The notes beneath the pieces were generated by a model, which ran no database searches, was not told the DNA's origin, and saw only the letters and a list, made by a program, of their open reading frames with translations. Position numbers and translations under genes: made by a program. From the NCBI GenBank assembly GCA_003971905.1, contig RSEE01000003.1:620001-684000 (forward strand): 64,000 bases of DNA, in the 5' to 3' direction. This document shows, piece by piece, positions 35,101 to 46,760 of this stretch (the first letter of the stretch is position 1; every line of letters starts with the position of its first letter). The stretch comes from Moniliella sp. 'wahieum' (Eukaryota; Basidiomycota; Moniliellomycetes; Moniliellales; Moniliellaceae).

Positions 35101-36989
35101 GACTATCAAGAGGTTCTCAAGCTGGACGCCAAGTTGCACGATGTCCTAGAACAACGTGCGTGGACTAGACGCGAAACTGATCTAACCTTTGGACAAGAAG
35201 CTCAAAAACAACCTGGACATCAAACGGCTCCAAAAGCAAGCGAGTCTCATCCGTGCCACTGTCCATTATCGCACACTTAAGCTACACCGTCCATTTATGA
35301 GCAAGGGGTACCGTTCCCCGGACCAGGCCTTTGTTGCCTCGGTTCCTCGCGCACTCGACTCAGCACGTCAACTCGTGATCGAGGCGCGTCTGATGGCAGC
35401 CAACGACTGGATTTCCCGGCGAGATCGGATTCAGCGCTACTACCTCTTCCAAGCTTGCTTGGCCATGATCACCGACTTGTGGTACCGCCCGCGCACATTT
35501 TATCCTCTGTCCCACCCCACCCTCCCGGCCTCCAGTGCACCAGATCCGGCTCGGCTGAGCGCACATGCGAGTGCAGATATCCCGAAGGAAGAAACCGCCG
35601 TCAAGTCACCCGCCAGCGTGGGTGAAGGGGAGCAAGGGGCAACGCCAAAAGCCATTTCGGACGCGGGATTCGCTCCCTCGGCGCCATTGGAACCGAGCTT
35701 GATTGGGTTTGACAGTCCGGAAGAAACAAAGGAGATGGAGGACAACCTGACCTGGATCATCGATCGCTTGAAGGACGAAGGCCAAGCGGTGGAGGGATCA
35801 GTTCTGCATGGCGTGAGTAAAAACCTAAAACGTCTTATGGCGGCCACAGTTCAGCATGGGCTTCAACAACAAATGTTGCGTTCGCAGCACCATGCGTCCC
35901 CTGCCCCCTTTCCTGTACAAGGAGGGCCAGATTCGATGGGAGAACAGACCAAGCAGACTGAACCGCCAGACGCGCTTAGTACAGCGCACCTGTCCGATAC
36001 GGCTTCTCTCTCTCCCCCGCAGTTATCCATGCGCCCAGCGTGGTGACTCCGAGTCTGGATGCGAACCTCCCGAGCGCCACCGTGCCCCTCGCCTCTCACG
36101 GAACCGATGACGACGAGATGGTGCAACTGATGGACGCGCGTCTGTCCCGCTTGGCCGATATGACGCCCCAAACATGGAGCACGCAGTTGGGGGGCCTTGG
36201 AGGGCTGGGAGCGTTGGTTTCGCTCGGTGGCCTGAGCGGCCCTTCGGGACTGGGCGACCTCAACTCCCTCACCCACCTCAATGGCCTCAGCGCATTGTCC
36301 CACCTTTCCTCTCTGGGCGCGCTGGGCGTAGGGGCGCAGCTCAACTCGCTCCAGCTCCTGCAACAGCTGCAACACCTCGGCGCTCTGCAAGGTATCCAAG
36401 GTCTACAGCAAAACCTACAACACTTGGCCAGTGTGAGTCTGCTTGGAGCAGCAGGAGCCGGCGCCGGTGGTTCGGCTCCTGTCGTCCCTGCAGAACCCAG
36501 TGCCGCCGCGCCACACCCTACGCCTGCCCCACTTTCGACATGGCCCGGCGCGCCCGCACCTCCCACCCCGAGCTCAACGTTGCTCGCTGCGACACCTAGC
36601 ACGCCTGCCCATGGATCGCAAGAACTCCTGAGCTACTTTTTGTCTGGGGGACGGGACACGGTCCCTACGCCGTCCAGTACACAGCCGGCCTTGGTCCTCT
36701 TGCTCCTACCCCGGCCCCGACGGGAGCAGATGGCGCCTCTCCCACCGCCGCACCTCGACGCGGGGGACAACGGTCACCCTCGTTGGCGTATGCTGGTTTG
36801 CCCAACATGACGCCGTCGTTGATCCACCCCCCGCTTGGCGCTTTGGACAACAGCACTCACCCGTCCATGTTCCCCCCCGGAGTAGCGTGGGAACAAGCTT
36901 GGACCGAGCTGTTTGACACGCTCGAAGGTGACGCCCAATCGGTCGCTGGCACATCCAGTTTGTCTGGCACCCGGGACGCAATGAGTTGA
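32107..36989 (+). CDS. Zn2Cys6 fungal transcription factor with middle-homology region
   Basis: Nuclear DNA-binding regulator. The cluster is CTECRQRKLK + CDRHIPGCSACVKRK ending in Cys; splicing of a 70-bp intron (32229-32298) brings the halves together, giving C-x2-C-x6-C-x6-C-x2-C-x9-C. The ATG at 32107 gives a basic lead-in (HTKRPRKQRQPIS). An acidic Asp/Glu stretch and long Gln/Ala/Pro-rich DNA follow. The fungal-specific MHR (about 34060-35480) shows YLEELGMITPFVRVDFVMKE, LLPSTTIISFNLVR, LITLAHRFRH-like helices, VWSALAMADWNHSG and YRSPDQAFVASVPRALDSAR. The tail has a Leu-periodic Gly/Ser/Asn segment (36180-36450) and ends WEQAWTELFDTLEGD, a possible activation motif. There are many frame changes; some may be further introns. 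Target genes unknown. Confidence 0.82.
32229..32298 (+). other. Intron splitting the Zn2Cys6 cluster
   Basis: GTGCGT donor, C-rich interior and CCACCAG acceptor. Splicing joins RKLK to CDRH inside the zinc cluster. Confidence 0.8.
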
Positions 36990-38283
36990 TGAGTTGATGA
37001 GTTGAAGCATGTGAATTCCCCTCCTGCTTTTTTGGGTTTTTTGTTTCATCTATGTCTGACCTTAGGGTGGCAGGCCCAGGCCCACAGGCCCTCAGGCGTC
37101 AGGGCGTCAGGCATCCGGGGCTTGGGGCTTGGGGCAGGTACATGTCCACCAGATGTCGCCCTTTGCACCTGTCCCTTGCGCAGCCCTTCTGGGGCGCCCA
37201 ACACCGTCCCTTGTTTTCTCCCCCTTACCCCATTTTGATGTATGTACCATTTGATACTGTTGCTGAATCCATTTCTAGTGTGCCTTTGATGCCTCGTTTG
37301 TCTTTCCTCCGTCTTGGGCGCCTGTCTTGACCCGCGTTCGACGCGCGACACTCCTTATCACGGCTCGTCGATCCCACACGCAGCCGCCTCGTCGGCTGCG
37401 ATTTGCCTCCCCTTCGGCTGCAGCGAGGGCTACGCTACGAAAAAGGGGGATGGGGGGCAGGGCGTATGCAGACGCTGAAGGAGGACCGTCAGTGGAGGCA
37501 TGGGAGGGCGGGAAAGGAGTTTCAGCTGGTGTCCGACTGGATGGATCAGGGCGGACAAAGGTGGAGACACCTCCCCCATGGGGACGTCCCTCTCGCCATC
37601 TCACGGCCGAGTGGGCAGACCAGGGGAGCTTCGGAACTGCATTGAACAGTGATCAGTTGGCAGGACAACTGAAAGGACATAAAACACGCATCGAAGGGAT
37701 GTGCTGTGGGGTGGTGTGCTGGGCCAAGCAGAGGTGCTTTCGCTTTGATTCAGCATTCCCCGCTGCCGCTGGGTAGAGGTCGAGCGTGGAGAGGCGCAGG
37801 ATTCTTCTCTGACACATATATTGCCACTCCTTGAAGAGATGAACTCTGCCGGGTGGGTCCCTCGCTCTTTCATGGGAAGACATGGTGGTAGACTGGCGTC
37901 ATTGTGATGCTAGTCTAAGGTCATCTCTCTCTCCGCCTGCACAAAGAAGGGGAACAGAGGCACACAGCGGCTCGATAGGCGGGCGCGGGAGGGGCTACAG
38001 CGAATGGGATCCGATTCGACTTGCGCTGTCAGATAAACCCTGGTCTTGCGCGCTCTTCAGAAGCAACACGAACAAACAGATATGAAAATCGACACGGAAC
38101 GCCAAAACGTAAGGGAAGGGAAGGGGAAGGGGCATAGTGTACATGACACTGGAGCCGCAGAAGGGCGCGGGAAAGTGGTTCACCTTCGATGGTCCTCGAG
38201 TCCATCCTCATGACCATGTAGGGGGAAGGTGTGTGGGGGGGGGGGACGCATGACCCAACGTGGGTCATGCGAGAACGATAGGG
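36990..38283. other. Convergent intergenic region, no gene seen
   Basis: Between the 3' ends of the Zn2Cys6 and RING genes. A GATGAGTT 8-bp array straddles the stop codon of the Zn2Cys6 gene (about 36980-37005). Frames here are short or of biased composition. Confidence 0.4.
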
Positions 38284-40684
38284 TCAGCAGGATCGTGTCC
38301 AGGGAAGAGCGCGAGGTGGAGCTGGCCGTGGCTCGCTTGGGACGCGGTGGAGGATAAGGGGTGTGGGTGCCGGCAGATCGCCGATCGGTACCAGGTGCGT
38401 CCGTGCGAGGTTCAACCCGACCTGTACCTTTCGAAGGGGAGGACCAAGCAACTGAGCGACCAAGGCCGGGTCGACCAACCCCTGTTGCTGTTGGCAATAA
38501 AAGTGCGAACCATAGCGAAGCGCCAGTTCGTCCTTGGGTTTGGCCAGCTTGAACCGGATGCCTTGGGCGCCCTGGTGCCGAATCCCGGCAAACAAGCCGC
38601 CTGGGATCGCAGCACGACACACAGGGCACGCACCACGGAACAAATCGGTCTCCTCCTTGCCAGCCCGAACGCGGCGTTGGCCTTGGCGCGTAGGACCAGG
38701 TAGGTTGCGTGCGTTGGCTCGCTCTTCTTGCCCAGCAATCAGAAACTCGGCACGTGTCCAGCCTCGGGAAGTGCCTTCGTCCAGTACGCCCCACAGTACC
38801 GCCGACAAGCGATCCACCGCATCTTGTCCCATCCACCGTACCGACGAGCTCATGCCCAATTGGTACGTGAGCTGATGCTCCTCTGCGTAGCGTGCCATTT
38901 CACGCATCACGTTCACCTCCCTCTCGACCGGGATGGGAGGCGCACTTCCCCGATCATCGAGGGATCCAGACGCCCGCCGAAGAGATACAGGGAGCGAGGC
39001 AAGCACAGCGCGGTAGAGCAAATGAGTTTCACGCATCGCCTCCATTCGCGATGCCATGGTACCAGTCGAATCGAGAAAGAGGAACCAAAATGACGTGTAC
39101 GAAGGGGCGGGGCTCATAAACTTCGCATCTTGGGTCTCGACTTGAGTTCCATCCCGGATCGTGACCAGGGCACGCTCCGGGCCATTCTCGGGCTCGTACG
39201 TGCCGGCCAAAACTGAGCTCAGACGATCAGTACTCGCCGTGTCAAGGTAACGCATCAGCGCTTCCACTGTGACGCGCGGTCGGGCATTCGTGCTCTCCCG
39301 ACCGGGGAGGACTAAGACATTGTTGGCGCGGGCGCCGCGCAAAAGAGACCGACTAAACCGCATCCAATGATCGGTACTAAGTGCGCGGTTGCGCGCAATA
39401 AAGAGTTGGAGCAACTGTGCGGTGGAGGAGTGGAGGAGGGAGCGGAGAACGTTGGACAATTGCAGGGCAGAAAGGAAGAACCCGCCCCGAGGTGAGGGCA
39501 GGGCGGACGAGCTGATTGCGGAGACGGGCTATGCCATAGTACAGCCTGCGCTACGGCCCTGCGGTCCCGCATCTCTTCTTCTTCCTGGGCCTTGGTTGCC
39601 TCGGAACGAAGAGAAGAGAAAAGACATTCGCCACAGAACATGTGACCGCAAGGGGTGGCCACCGCGTTGCGTGGCACTTCAAGACAAATGGGGCACGTGG
39701 CAGTGTTGGTCAAAGCTGGGATCCGCTGGGCAACGGGTGCCGACTTGATTGCCACTGCCACCGTGGTTGCGGTGGCGATGGGAGCGGTCGTCGCGGCAGG
39801 AGGAAGCAAAGGTGTGGAACTTGTTTCCCCCTCAGATCGGCTAGTAAGCAGGGGAGTGCTCGTCGTGGGGGACAGGCGTCGGAGGCCAGCAGAGTCATTC
39901 ACCTTGGAGCGCTTGGAATGGGGTTGTTCGAGGTGTTGCTCGCGTTGTCGCTTGGACAGAGGGCGGGGTGGAGAGGCGTGTTGGATGTTGGGACGCGGTA
40001 AGCGAGCGCGGCCGGCTCTCAGGGGCTGCGGCGCCACACTGTCGTCAGAAAGGTCAGGTTGAGTGGCATCCGAGTCAGATTCGACAACCTGCTCGGGAGA
40101 CGGGCGGGCCAAGGGGCGGGGATGGGGATCGGGGTAGGGGTCAGAATCGAAATCGGAATCGGGGTCGGAGAAGCGAGTGGGGGTGAGGACATCCTCCTCG
40201 AGCATGGCGCCGTTGGGGGCACTGGCCGAGGGGGAGGAAGGCGAAGGAACGCGGGAGGCGTGGTCAGACAGGAAGGTGTCCAGGACCAAGTGCATGAAGG
40301 GAAGGGGGGGGAAAGGGTTGGGGGCGCGGGTGTGGTTGGAGTCGGTAGCAAGGTTGGCGGCATATGCTCCGAAGAGGGTATCGAGGAAATCCAAGGGGAC
40401 CTCGTCGTCATCGCCATCGAAGAATCCAAGGGGCCCTCGTCGTCATCCTCATGGAAGAAGTCCAAGGGGCCCTCGTCGTCATCCTCATGGAAGAAGTCCA
40501 AGGGGACCTCGTCATCATCCTCGTCGACGATGTGGGCGTGGCGAGGCACGCGGAAGGGCGCAGGGTGGTAGGCGGTGCCGCCAAGGCTTGTTTCGGATTC
40601 CCAGGCGACGTCCTGGTCGGAGTACCAGTCGTGGTCGTGTTGAGAGACCCAGTCAGAGTCGTATTCGGAGTCCCAGGCGCTCAT
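38284..40684 (-). CDS. RING-finger protein with a large insertion inside the RING
   Basis: Probable E3 ubiquitin ligase. Starts at 40684 with an acidic Trp/Asp-rich region (SAWDSEYDSDWVSQHD), then a tandem 12-residue EDDDEGPLDFFH repeat, a Ser/Pro-rich linker with a basic KRQREQHLEQPHSKRSK patch, and the first RING half CPICLEVPRNAVATPCGHMF + CGECLFSSLRSE (about 39595-39700). About 320 residues follow before the closing pair GACPVCRAAIPGG (about 38610). The intervening sequence is open and protein-like (VEALMRYLDTAST, YTSFWFLFLDSTGTMASR, YQLGMSSSVRWMGQDAVDRL). After CPVC comes GIRFKLAKPKDELALRYG. At least two frame changes. The family is not recognised beyond RING (C3HC4 ligands all visible). 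Confidence 0.68.
40395..40535 (-). repeat. 36-bp tandem repeat encoding acidic EDDDE(V/G)PLDFFH units
   Basis: About four head-to-tail copies. The central two are identical or nearly so, the outer ones diverged. Lies in the N-terminal region of the RING gene. Confidence 0.85.
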
Positions 40685-41310
40685 CGGGAGGGGGTGGTGG
40701 TGGGGGGGGGTGGTGTTGGCGGCGGTGGTGGAGACGAGATGGCAGGGGTGGGTGGGTGGGAACGCCGTGCGGTGGTGATGTGGAGGTGATGTGGGGGGAG
40801 GAGTGGATGATCGGAGAGGAGGGATTGCAACATTGCAGGATGCGACATGCGAATGGATTGCAATATTGCAACATTGCCGATTGAAATTGCATACTGATGG
40901 ATGCGGCCGGAGGGAAATGGCATTGGCAGTATTCATTGCGCAGAGACGGGCGTGGTGCCCCCATGCGTGGGGGACAGGGGGTGACGTGTGAGCGGTGACC
41001 TTCGTGACGCGTGATGTGGGCGACGGGCCATGTGACATGTGATGTGCGCTGTGATGGCACTGAGTCTCAGTCACAGCTGTACGAGCTGTGCTGGGTTCCA
41101 GTGACGGGTAGCGATGCGTGACGCGTCAGCTGGTGCCTGGGCGGGACAGTGCGTGGGCGGGCGCCGGGGCAGTGTGTGGGAAGGATGCCGTGGGGGCAGG
41201 GGGGCAGTGGGCTGGGGGCGTTGAGGCCAGGCCTTAGCAAGCGCTTAGTCTTATCCATCCTGGCCCCCAATCGCAAGGCAGTGCCCAGCCCCCAACGCAA
41301 CCCCCAGCCG
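40685..41310. other. Divergent promoter region RING / PDE1
   Basis: Contains GTGGTGG runs, repeated GCAATATTGCAACATTGC motifs (about 40826-40885) and a CATGTGACATGTGATG site (about 41030). No gene seen. Confidence 0.45.
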
Positions 41311-44300
41311 ATGGGCGACGGCTCAACACACGCGACGGCCATCTCCACCCCACCCCCACCATGCCCGCTGCCCGGCACGCCGCCCGCCACCGCTCCGGCC
41401 CCGGCCCCGACCCCGGCCCCGGCTCCCACTCCGACTCCGACGCCCGCTCCGACTCCCATTCCGACTCCGATGCCCGCTCCGACACCCGTCGGCGCCGTCT
41501 GGTATGCAACCACCGACCGCGTCCCCCGCCACCTCAAGCTCTTCCATGCCCCCCGCGGCCTCGTCCCCCGCGCCCGCCAGATGCAGGCCGACCTCGATGC
41601 TGCCAGCGGCAGCGGCAGCGGCAGCACCTCTGCCCCCACCCCCCCCGCCCCGCCCCCCGCCGCCCGCGCCAACTTCACCTTTGTCTGTCTCGGCGCCGGC
41701 GGCGGCCCCCTTGAGACCGACTCCTCCTGCTACCTCGTCAAACCCGGGGGCCGTCCCCGGCCCGTTCCACCCTCTCCACTCCCTCGCTCCCCGTCCCAAT
41801 CTCAGTCCCAGTCCCAGGCCCAGTCCCAGTCCCATCCTCAGCAGCCCCCGCCTGACGGAGCGCCGCAGGACGCGGGATCGGACGAGGAAGATGGCGAATG
41901 GGGCTGGGAAGACGGGTGCATCGCGATTGAAGGGGGTACCTTTTCTCGGTGGCCTGGAGCGCACGCTGCGACAGCCCGAACGCATTCCTGGCGCGGGGCA
42001 CTGCAGCGCTCCCGGCATCGCCGCCGGCATCCGCGCCGCCGACCCCATCTCAAGCCCGATGGATACCCCGAATCGGACGAGGAGTATAGCTACGGCCCAG
42101 CGTTTGTGGGCGTGCCCGACTTGACTGCGCTCCAATCCCCACCCTGCCTCGGCCTGGACGACCGAGTTGCCCCCTCTCGGCACCAACAGCTGCTGTGGAA
42201 GGTAGGGCAGGTGGGCGCGTATGTGCGTGCGTTCCTCGTGTCTCACACCCATCTAGACCATACCTTGGGTATGGCTCTTGCATGTGCCGCTCTGCCGGGC
42301 ATGAGAAACGTGTATGGCCTCCGGGGCGTCTTGTCGACGATCCGGGACTGTCTATTGATGGGTCGGCATGGCCGCCGCTGGCAGACTGGGCTCCGGACGC
42401 TTCGTCGGAAAACGATGATCCAAACGGATTTTGTGCCACGCTGTACAGCCTATCTCCGTATGTTCCTCTTCTCGCCCCACCCTTCTTGCGACTATCTTTC
42501 CAACTGACGCGTTCTTCCCTTGCCCAGCCTCACCCCGTGGTGCGAACCTCGATCCTCGAGGGATGGTTGGAAGTCGAAGCGTTCCCTGTGAGCCACGGCC
42601 GCGACCCCCGCATCGCACCCGAAGACTGGGACATAACCGAGCCTAGCGGTTCGGCCTCGGTTGCACCTACCACCTCCGAGCCGCGCGACTCAGTTTCATC
42701 AGGAGGACGTGGATCTGTGACTGCTCCCGTGGGCTCGGCAGCACCCTCGGCCCCCGCTTCCGCCGGGGGCACCTCAGCCATCGCGCCTTCCCAAGGTCCA
42801 TCGCAAGTCGCGTCCCACGCCGTCGCAGGCCGGATCGCACAGCTACGCCCCCGCCCATCCCCGCTCCCCAGGGTTACAACCATGGCACCTGCCCTCGCTG
42901 CTGCGTCGTGCGCATAGCTATGCCTTTGATCGTCCAGAACAGCATGCTGCGCTTCAAGCGGCACTACGACGAGGCTCGCTCGCGCCCACGGCCGGGCTTC
43001 CCTATGCCCACAGTTACCCTTATACCAACAGTTTGTCTTTCTCCTTTTCTGGGCCGGCGGGTACGATGCGTCGGCGCAGTTCCAAACACCCGCTGCACCC
43101 CAAGGCCACAGCCCTTTGCCCCATGGGTTTGCCTATGCGCCTGGGCGCATGCGTACGGGTACGGGTATGGGTACGGAACGGTGCCGCCGCCGTATGGTGC
43201 GTATGGGAATTACTTTACCGACCCGAGAAAGTCGTTGAGTGGATTGGGATACGGTGTACCGTATCCTGCGCATGCGCGAGAACGTCGATCAGCGCCCGAG
43301 CGGCTTGCTACCGCACCTGCCTCCCCTTCGGCCCGACCATTCCGAGCGGCCGAACCGTTGCCCGGGGTGAAAGAGTTGGAAGATGGAGAAGAGCCACAGC
43401 GACCCCCTTTGCCCCATCCTCATTCGGTCGACACGGGCTTGTCAACCAAGACGATGATGCCGCTGTCCCAACTGGAAATGACACAGTACAGTCACAGTCC
43501 GCCGCGTGTCACTCCCTCCCCACCTACTGCCACTGCTCTTGCCTCTCCCTGGGTCGGCGCGCGACGAGGGATCACCCCAAAGTGATTTTCACCGAGCCTT
43601 ACCCCGGTACCACACGTCCCCCGAGCCGAGATGCTTCGCCCACGATGCGGGCCAGCTTTTCGCAGCAGCTAGCGTACGAGGAGAACTCTCCCTCTGTCCT
43701 CGACTCGCCTACCTACCGTCTCGATCGGGCTGAGGGAAAGGAGAAGCTGCATGAGATTCCCTCCATTAACGAGCGAGAAGAAGAGGACGAAGAAGAAGAG
43801 AAGGAAGAAGAAGAAGAGTTGGCTGAATCTGCCCCGGGCCAAAGTGGGACTGCTCACGGTGGAGATGCGTCCAAGCCAGATCCCAACCGCAGTTCTTCCT
43901 CTGCCAAGGAGCCGGCTCTGTCCGTGGCCCAGGCCTCGGTGCCTGCCTCTGCGTCCCCCAACGAAAGTGAGGTGGCCAAACCGGAAGCACAACGACCTGC
44001 CGACGACATTGAAGATCGCTTGGAAAGCACTGCGTTTGTGCTCCACAATCCAGCGCAGGGGGGTGCCGTGGTCTTCTTTGGCGATGTGGAGAGTGACATG
44101 TTAGCTGGTGGGGGGGATGCGCTGGCCTGTCCGCCGCCTCCGTCGCTGTTCAACCTACCGCGTCCGTCGGTCTGGCACCGCAGCTCACAGGCTCGCAGTA
44201 GCTTGTCCGATGAAGATGCCGAGGAAGTATGGACGGAATTGGCGGCGCTAGCCTCTAAGCGCGGCGATCCGGCCGAATCGACAGATACGAACGACGAAAC

Positions 44301-45018
44301 TAAAGGAGAAGAACTACGTCCCGGACTGCGTTCTCCACCCACCTTGCCAGTGAACTTCATCCCCATGGGCTGGACAGGCAACCAAGCCGTCTGGACTCGC
44401 GCTGCGCAGCTTTACCTCCAAGGCCGTCTCAACGCCATCTTTCTCGAGTGCAGTTTTTCCTGCCGAACACCCGCTGCCGACATTGTACGGTCACCTCAGC
44501 GCCGCCTTTTGGCCCGTCGAACTCGTTGCGCTCGCACGGACTGTACGGGAACAGTACCGTGAACTGGAACAGCGCTGGAGAGCTCTCAAGGGACTCCCTC
44601 CGCTACCTGCTATGAGCGAACAAGAGCAAGCGGACCTACGTAGTCTACGTGGAATGCTCCAGGGCCTGACACTAATTGTTATCCATGTCAAGTCGGCGCT
44701 CTACCATCCTACTTGCGCGACGAGGACGAGGACGAGGACGAAGACCACACAGAGACCGACCGGCGCACAAGGCGCAACCAAGCACCACGCCGGCGAGCAG
44801 GAAGGGGAAGGGGAAGGGGAAGGGGACGCGGAGGGGAAGGAGAAGGAGGAGGGAGAAGAAGACGAGGAGGAGAAGAAGGAGAAGAGGATGTGCCACTGTA
44901 CCCGGACCCGCGGTCGATGCAGCACCGGATCTTGTCGGAGCTGCGGGCGTGGGAGAAACGCGCGCGGCTGGGTGTGCGGATCGAGTTGGCGCGGCAGGGG
45001 CAGCGCATCGAGTGCTGA
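41311..45018 (+). CDS. PDE1: Class II (low-affinity) 3',5'-cyclic-nucleotide phosphodiesterase
   Basis: Hydrolyses cAMP to AMP and so tunes PKA signalling. The N-terminus is a Pro/Ala/Thr repeat (41380-41495), then FTFVCLGAGGGPLETDSSCY, the metal-binding signature SHTHLDHTLGMALACAALPG (42241-42300), FGDVESD (about 44080), FIPMGWTGNQAVWTRAAQLY, NAIFLECSFSCRTP, YGHLSAAFWPVEL, LTLIVIHVKSAL and the end ILSELRAWEKRARLGVRIEL. These are all hallmarks of fungal Pde1. Large disordered inserts (Ser/Pro/Glu-rich, about 42620-44020) and a Gly/Arg- and Glu-rich stretch near the end make it much longer than yeast Pde1 (about 370 residues). A probable intron is at 42458-42527. Several frame changes. Start chosen at the ATG before the Pro repeat. 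Confidence 0.86.
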
Positions 45019-45364
45019 AAAGATGCAATGCACATGGAAGATGCAATGGAAGATGCAATGCGACTGGGCGTCAACGTACCGTCAACGTTCAACGTGTTCA
45101 ACGTTGGATGTGGAACGGAACGTTTGTGATCGTGCCTGAGGCGGGGGGGGGGGAGGGGCAGGTACAGATGGGCATAGATGAGGGACAAGGAACCTTAGGT
45201 CGATGATTAATGATTCGATCATTCGTGATCGAGGTGATTGATGACAGTGTGCGACATGATGCATACAATGATCGATGACGCTGGGTGACGTGCTTGTGAC
45301 ATGTGACATGCGACATGCATGACACACATCATGCATCATGCATCATGCATCACTAGTCATAATA

Positions 45365-45562
45365 CCTAGAACTATAGAACGACTCCCAGATCCCCGTTCC
45401 ACCTTCTCTCCTTTGCCATCCCGTCCGCCGTCATGAATTTCACGCGCCATACCTCTTTCTCGAGTGCTTGTGATCGCCCTCGTCCCAACCTCCATCGCGA
45501 CACCCTCTCTTGGCAAAGCAGACCCTTGTTGACGAAGTAAGCACGAAGACCATGATGCATAT
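45365..45562 (-). repeat. Dispersed repeat, copy B (inverted partner at 31005-31196)
   Basis: About 165 gap-free bases at roughly 90% identity to copy A. The frame reads SRWRLGRGRSQALEKEVWRV at the matching place. It abuts a GATGCAT-type heptamer array, whereas copy A abuts a TGACATG array. Confidence 0.85.
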
Positions 45563-46234
45563 GACACCGGATGCGTGGCCATATCTCTCACGGTGCCATT
45601 ATTCAGCCAGTACTGTCAGTGGTCATCCACAGCTTTCAGACATCATATTGCCGTACCACTCCTATATAGCCCGCGCATACTCCCAGCCTCGGGTGGAGGG
45701 TGGAGGTTGAGGCTCTGAGAAGCTGAGATATATGCATTGAACATTGACGATCGCCCAGTCCTGGGCAAAGACACCAAGTCAGCAAAAAGTCGCAGGATGA
45801 CGGTCGTGTGGGAAGAGACACAGAGTTGACAAAGTGGTTAAGCACGTAGCGCTGCACCGCCAACGTCCCCGCCAAACTGTTGTGCTGGACCCCATCACGT
45901 AGGTCAAGCCAGTGGCTGCATCCGAAATGCTGTTGGGGACAACCGGGACTTTTGGCCTTCACGCAATTGTGCTGGACGTTGAGTGGGCCAAGAGGGTGAG
46001 TGCGATCTGCGTAGCAGGAACGTACGCAGTGCGTCGGGCCGAGGGGAACGGTCGCTCCAGTCCCCGCATGCGTGGCCTGCGCCGTCACATTGGCTCGGCC
46101 GCCCAGATTAGACCAAACCGCTACCACCGCCAGCTCGTCCAGCGCCACACATGTCCGTTCTCCATCATTGTGCCCTGCCTGGCGCTCCACTTGTGCGCAT
46201 CTGGAACAGGACTACCTGTGGCACCATGCGCACC

Positions 46235-46760
46235 CACTCATTCTCAGATCCGTCCAGAAATGGTGGTGTGCCGATGCTGTTTGATCGAACAGTGCGCCGT
46301 CTGGACCCGACCTGAGCTATATGGAAGTGGTGTGGCTCCAATCCTGGACCAATCAAAACGCCAATGAGCTCTCCTGAACGGCATGATTCGAGAGTACAAT
46401 GAATCCTTCACATCCCAGATCCGTTCAGAATTGGTGGAGCGCCGCACCATCCGTACTGACCATCCGCTGTTTTGACTTAACCTCTGATGTTTGGACGTGG
46501 GGTGACCTCAGGTCTCAATCCTTGTCCAATCCTGGAGCGCCTTACCTCCCATGGAAGGCCTGCTTCTTGTTCACGATGTGAAAACTAGTATCCAATCTAT
46601 TGTTTGACCAGAATGGGTGCAGCACTGATCTGATCCCATCAAATATAGGTCATCTGCCATTTGGACCTCCGGTCAGATGTCATGTATGTTCTGACCTCAA
46701 TCCAGGTCGAGTCTTTCGCGAGTGCGTTTACTTCCCCTGGAAAATACGAATGCTGTGCAT
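46235..46760. repeat. Degenerate related segments (about 150-180 bp each)
   Basis: Segments starting CAGATCCGT(C/T)CAGAA at about 46243 and 46421 run in parallel (TGGTGG.G.GCCG, CTGGACC/CTGACC, CAATCCT). A third stretch at about 46640-46760 shares GACCTCA, CAATCC and TTAC.TCCC.TGGAA with the second. Strongly diverged; the boundaries are uncertain. Confidence 0.4.

Noticed and set aside
38500-38650. CPVC region of the RING gene as a separate zinc-binding gene
   Set aside because: It lies in one open frame with the upstream insert and supplies exactly the missing last RING ligand pair, so one gene is the simpler reading.
45636-46190. 184-codon minus-strand frame in the repeat-rich gap
   Set aside because: Scattered Cys/His with no zinc-finger spacing, no recognised family, and it overlaps repeat-rich DNA.
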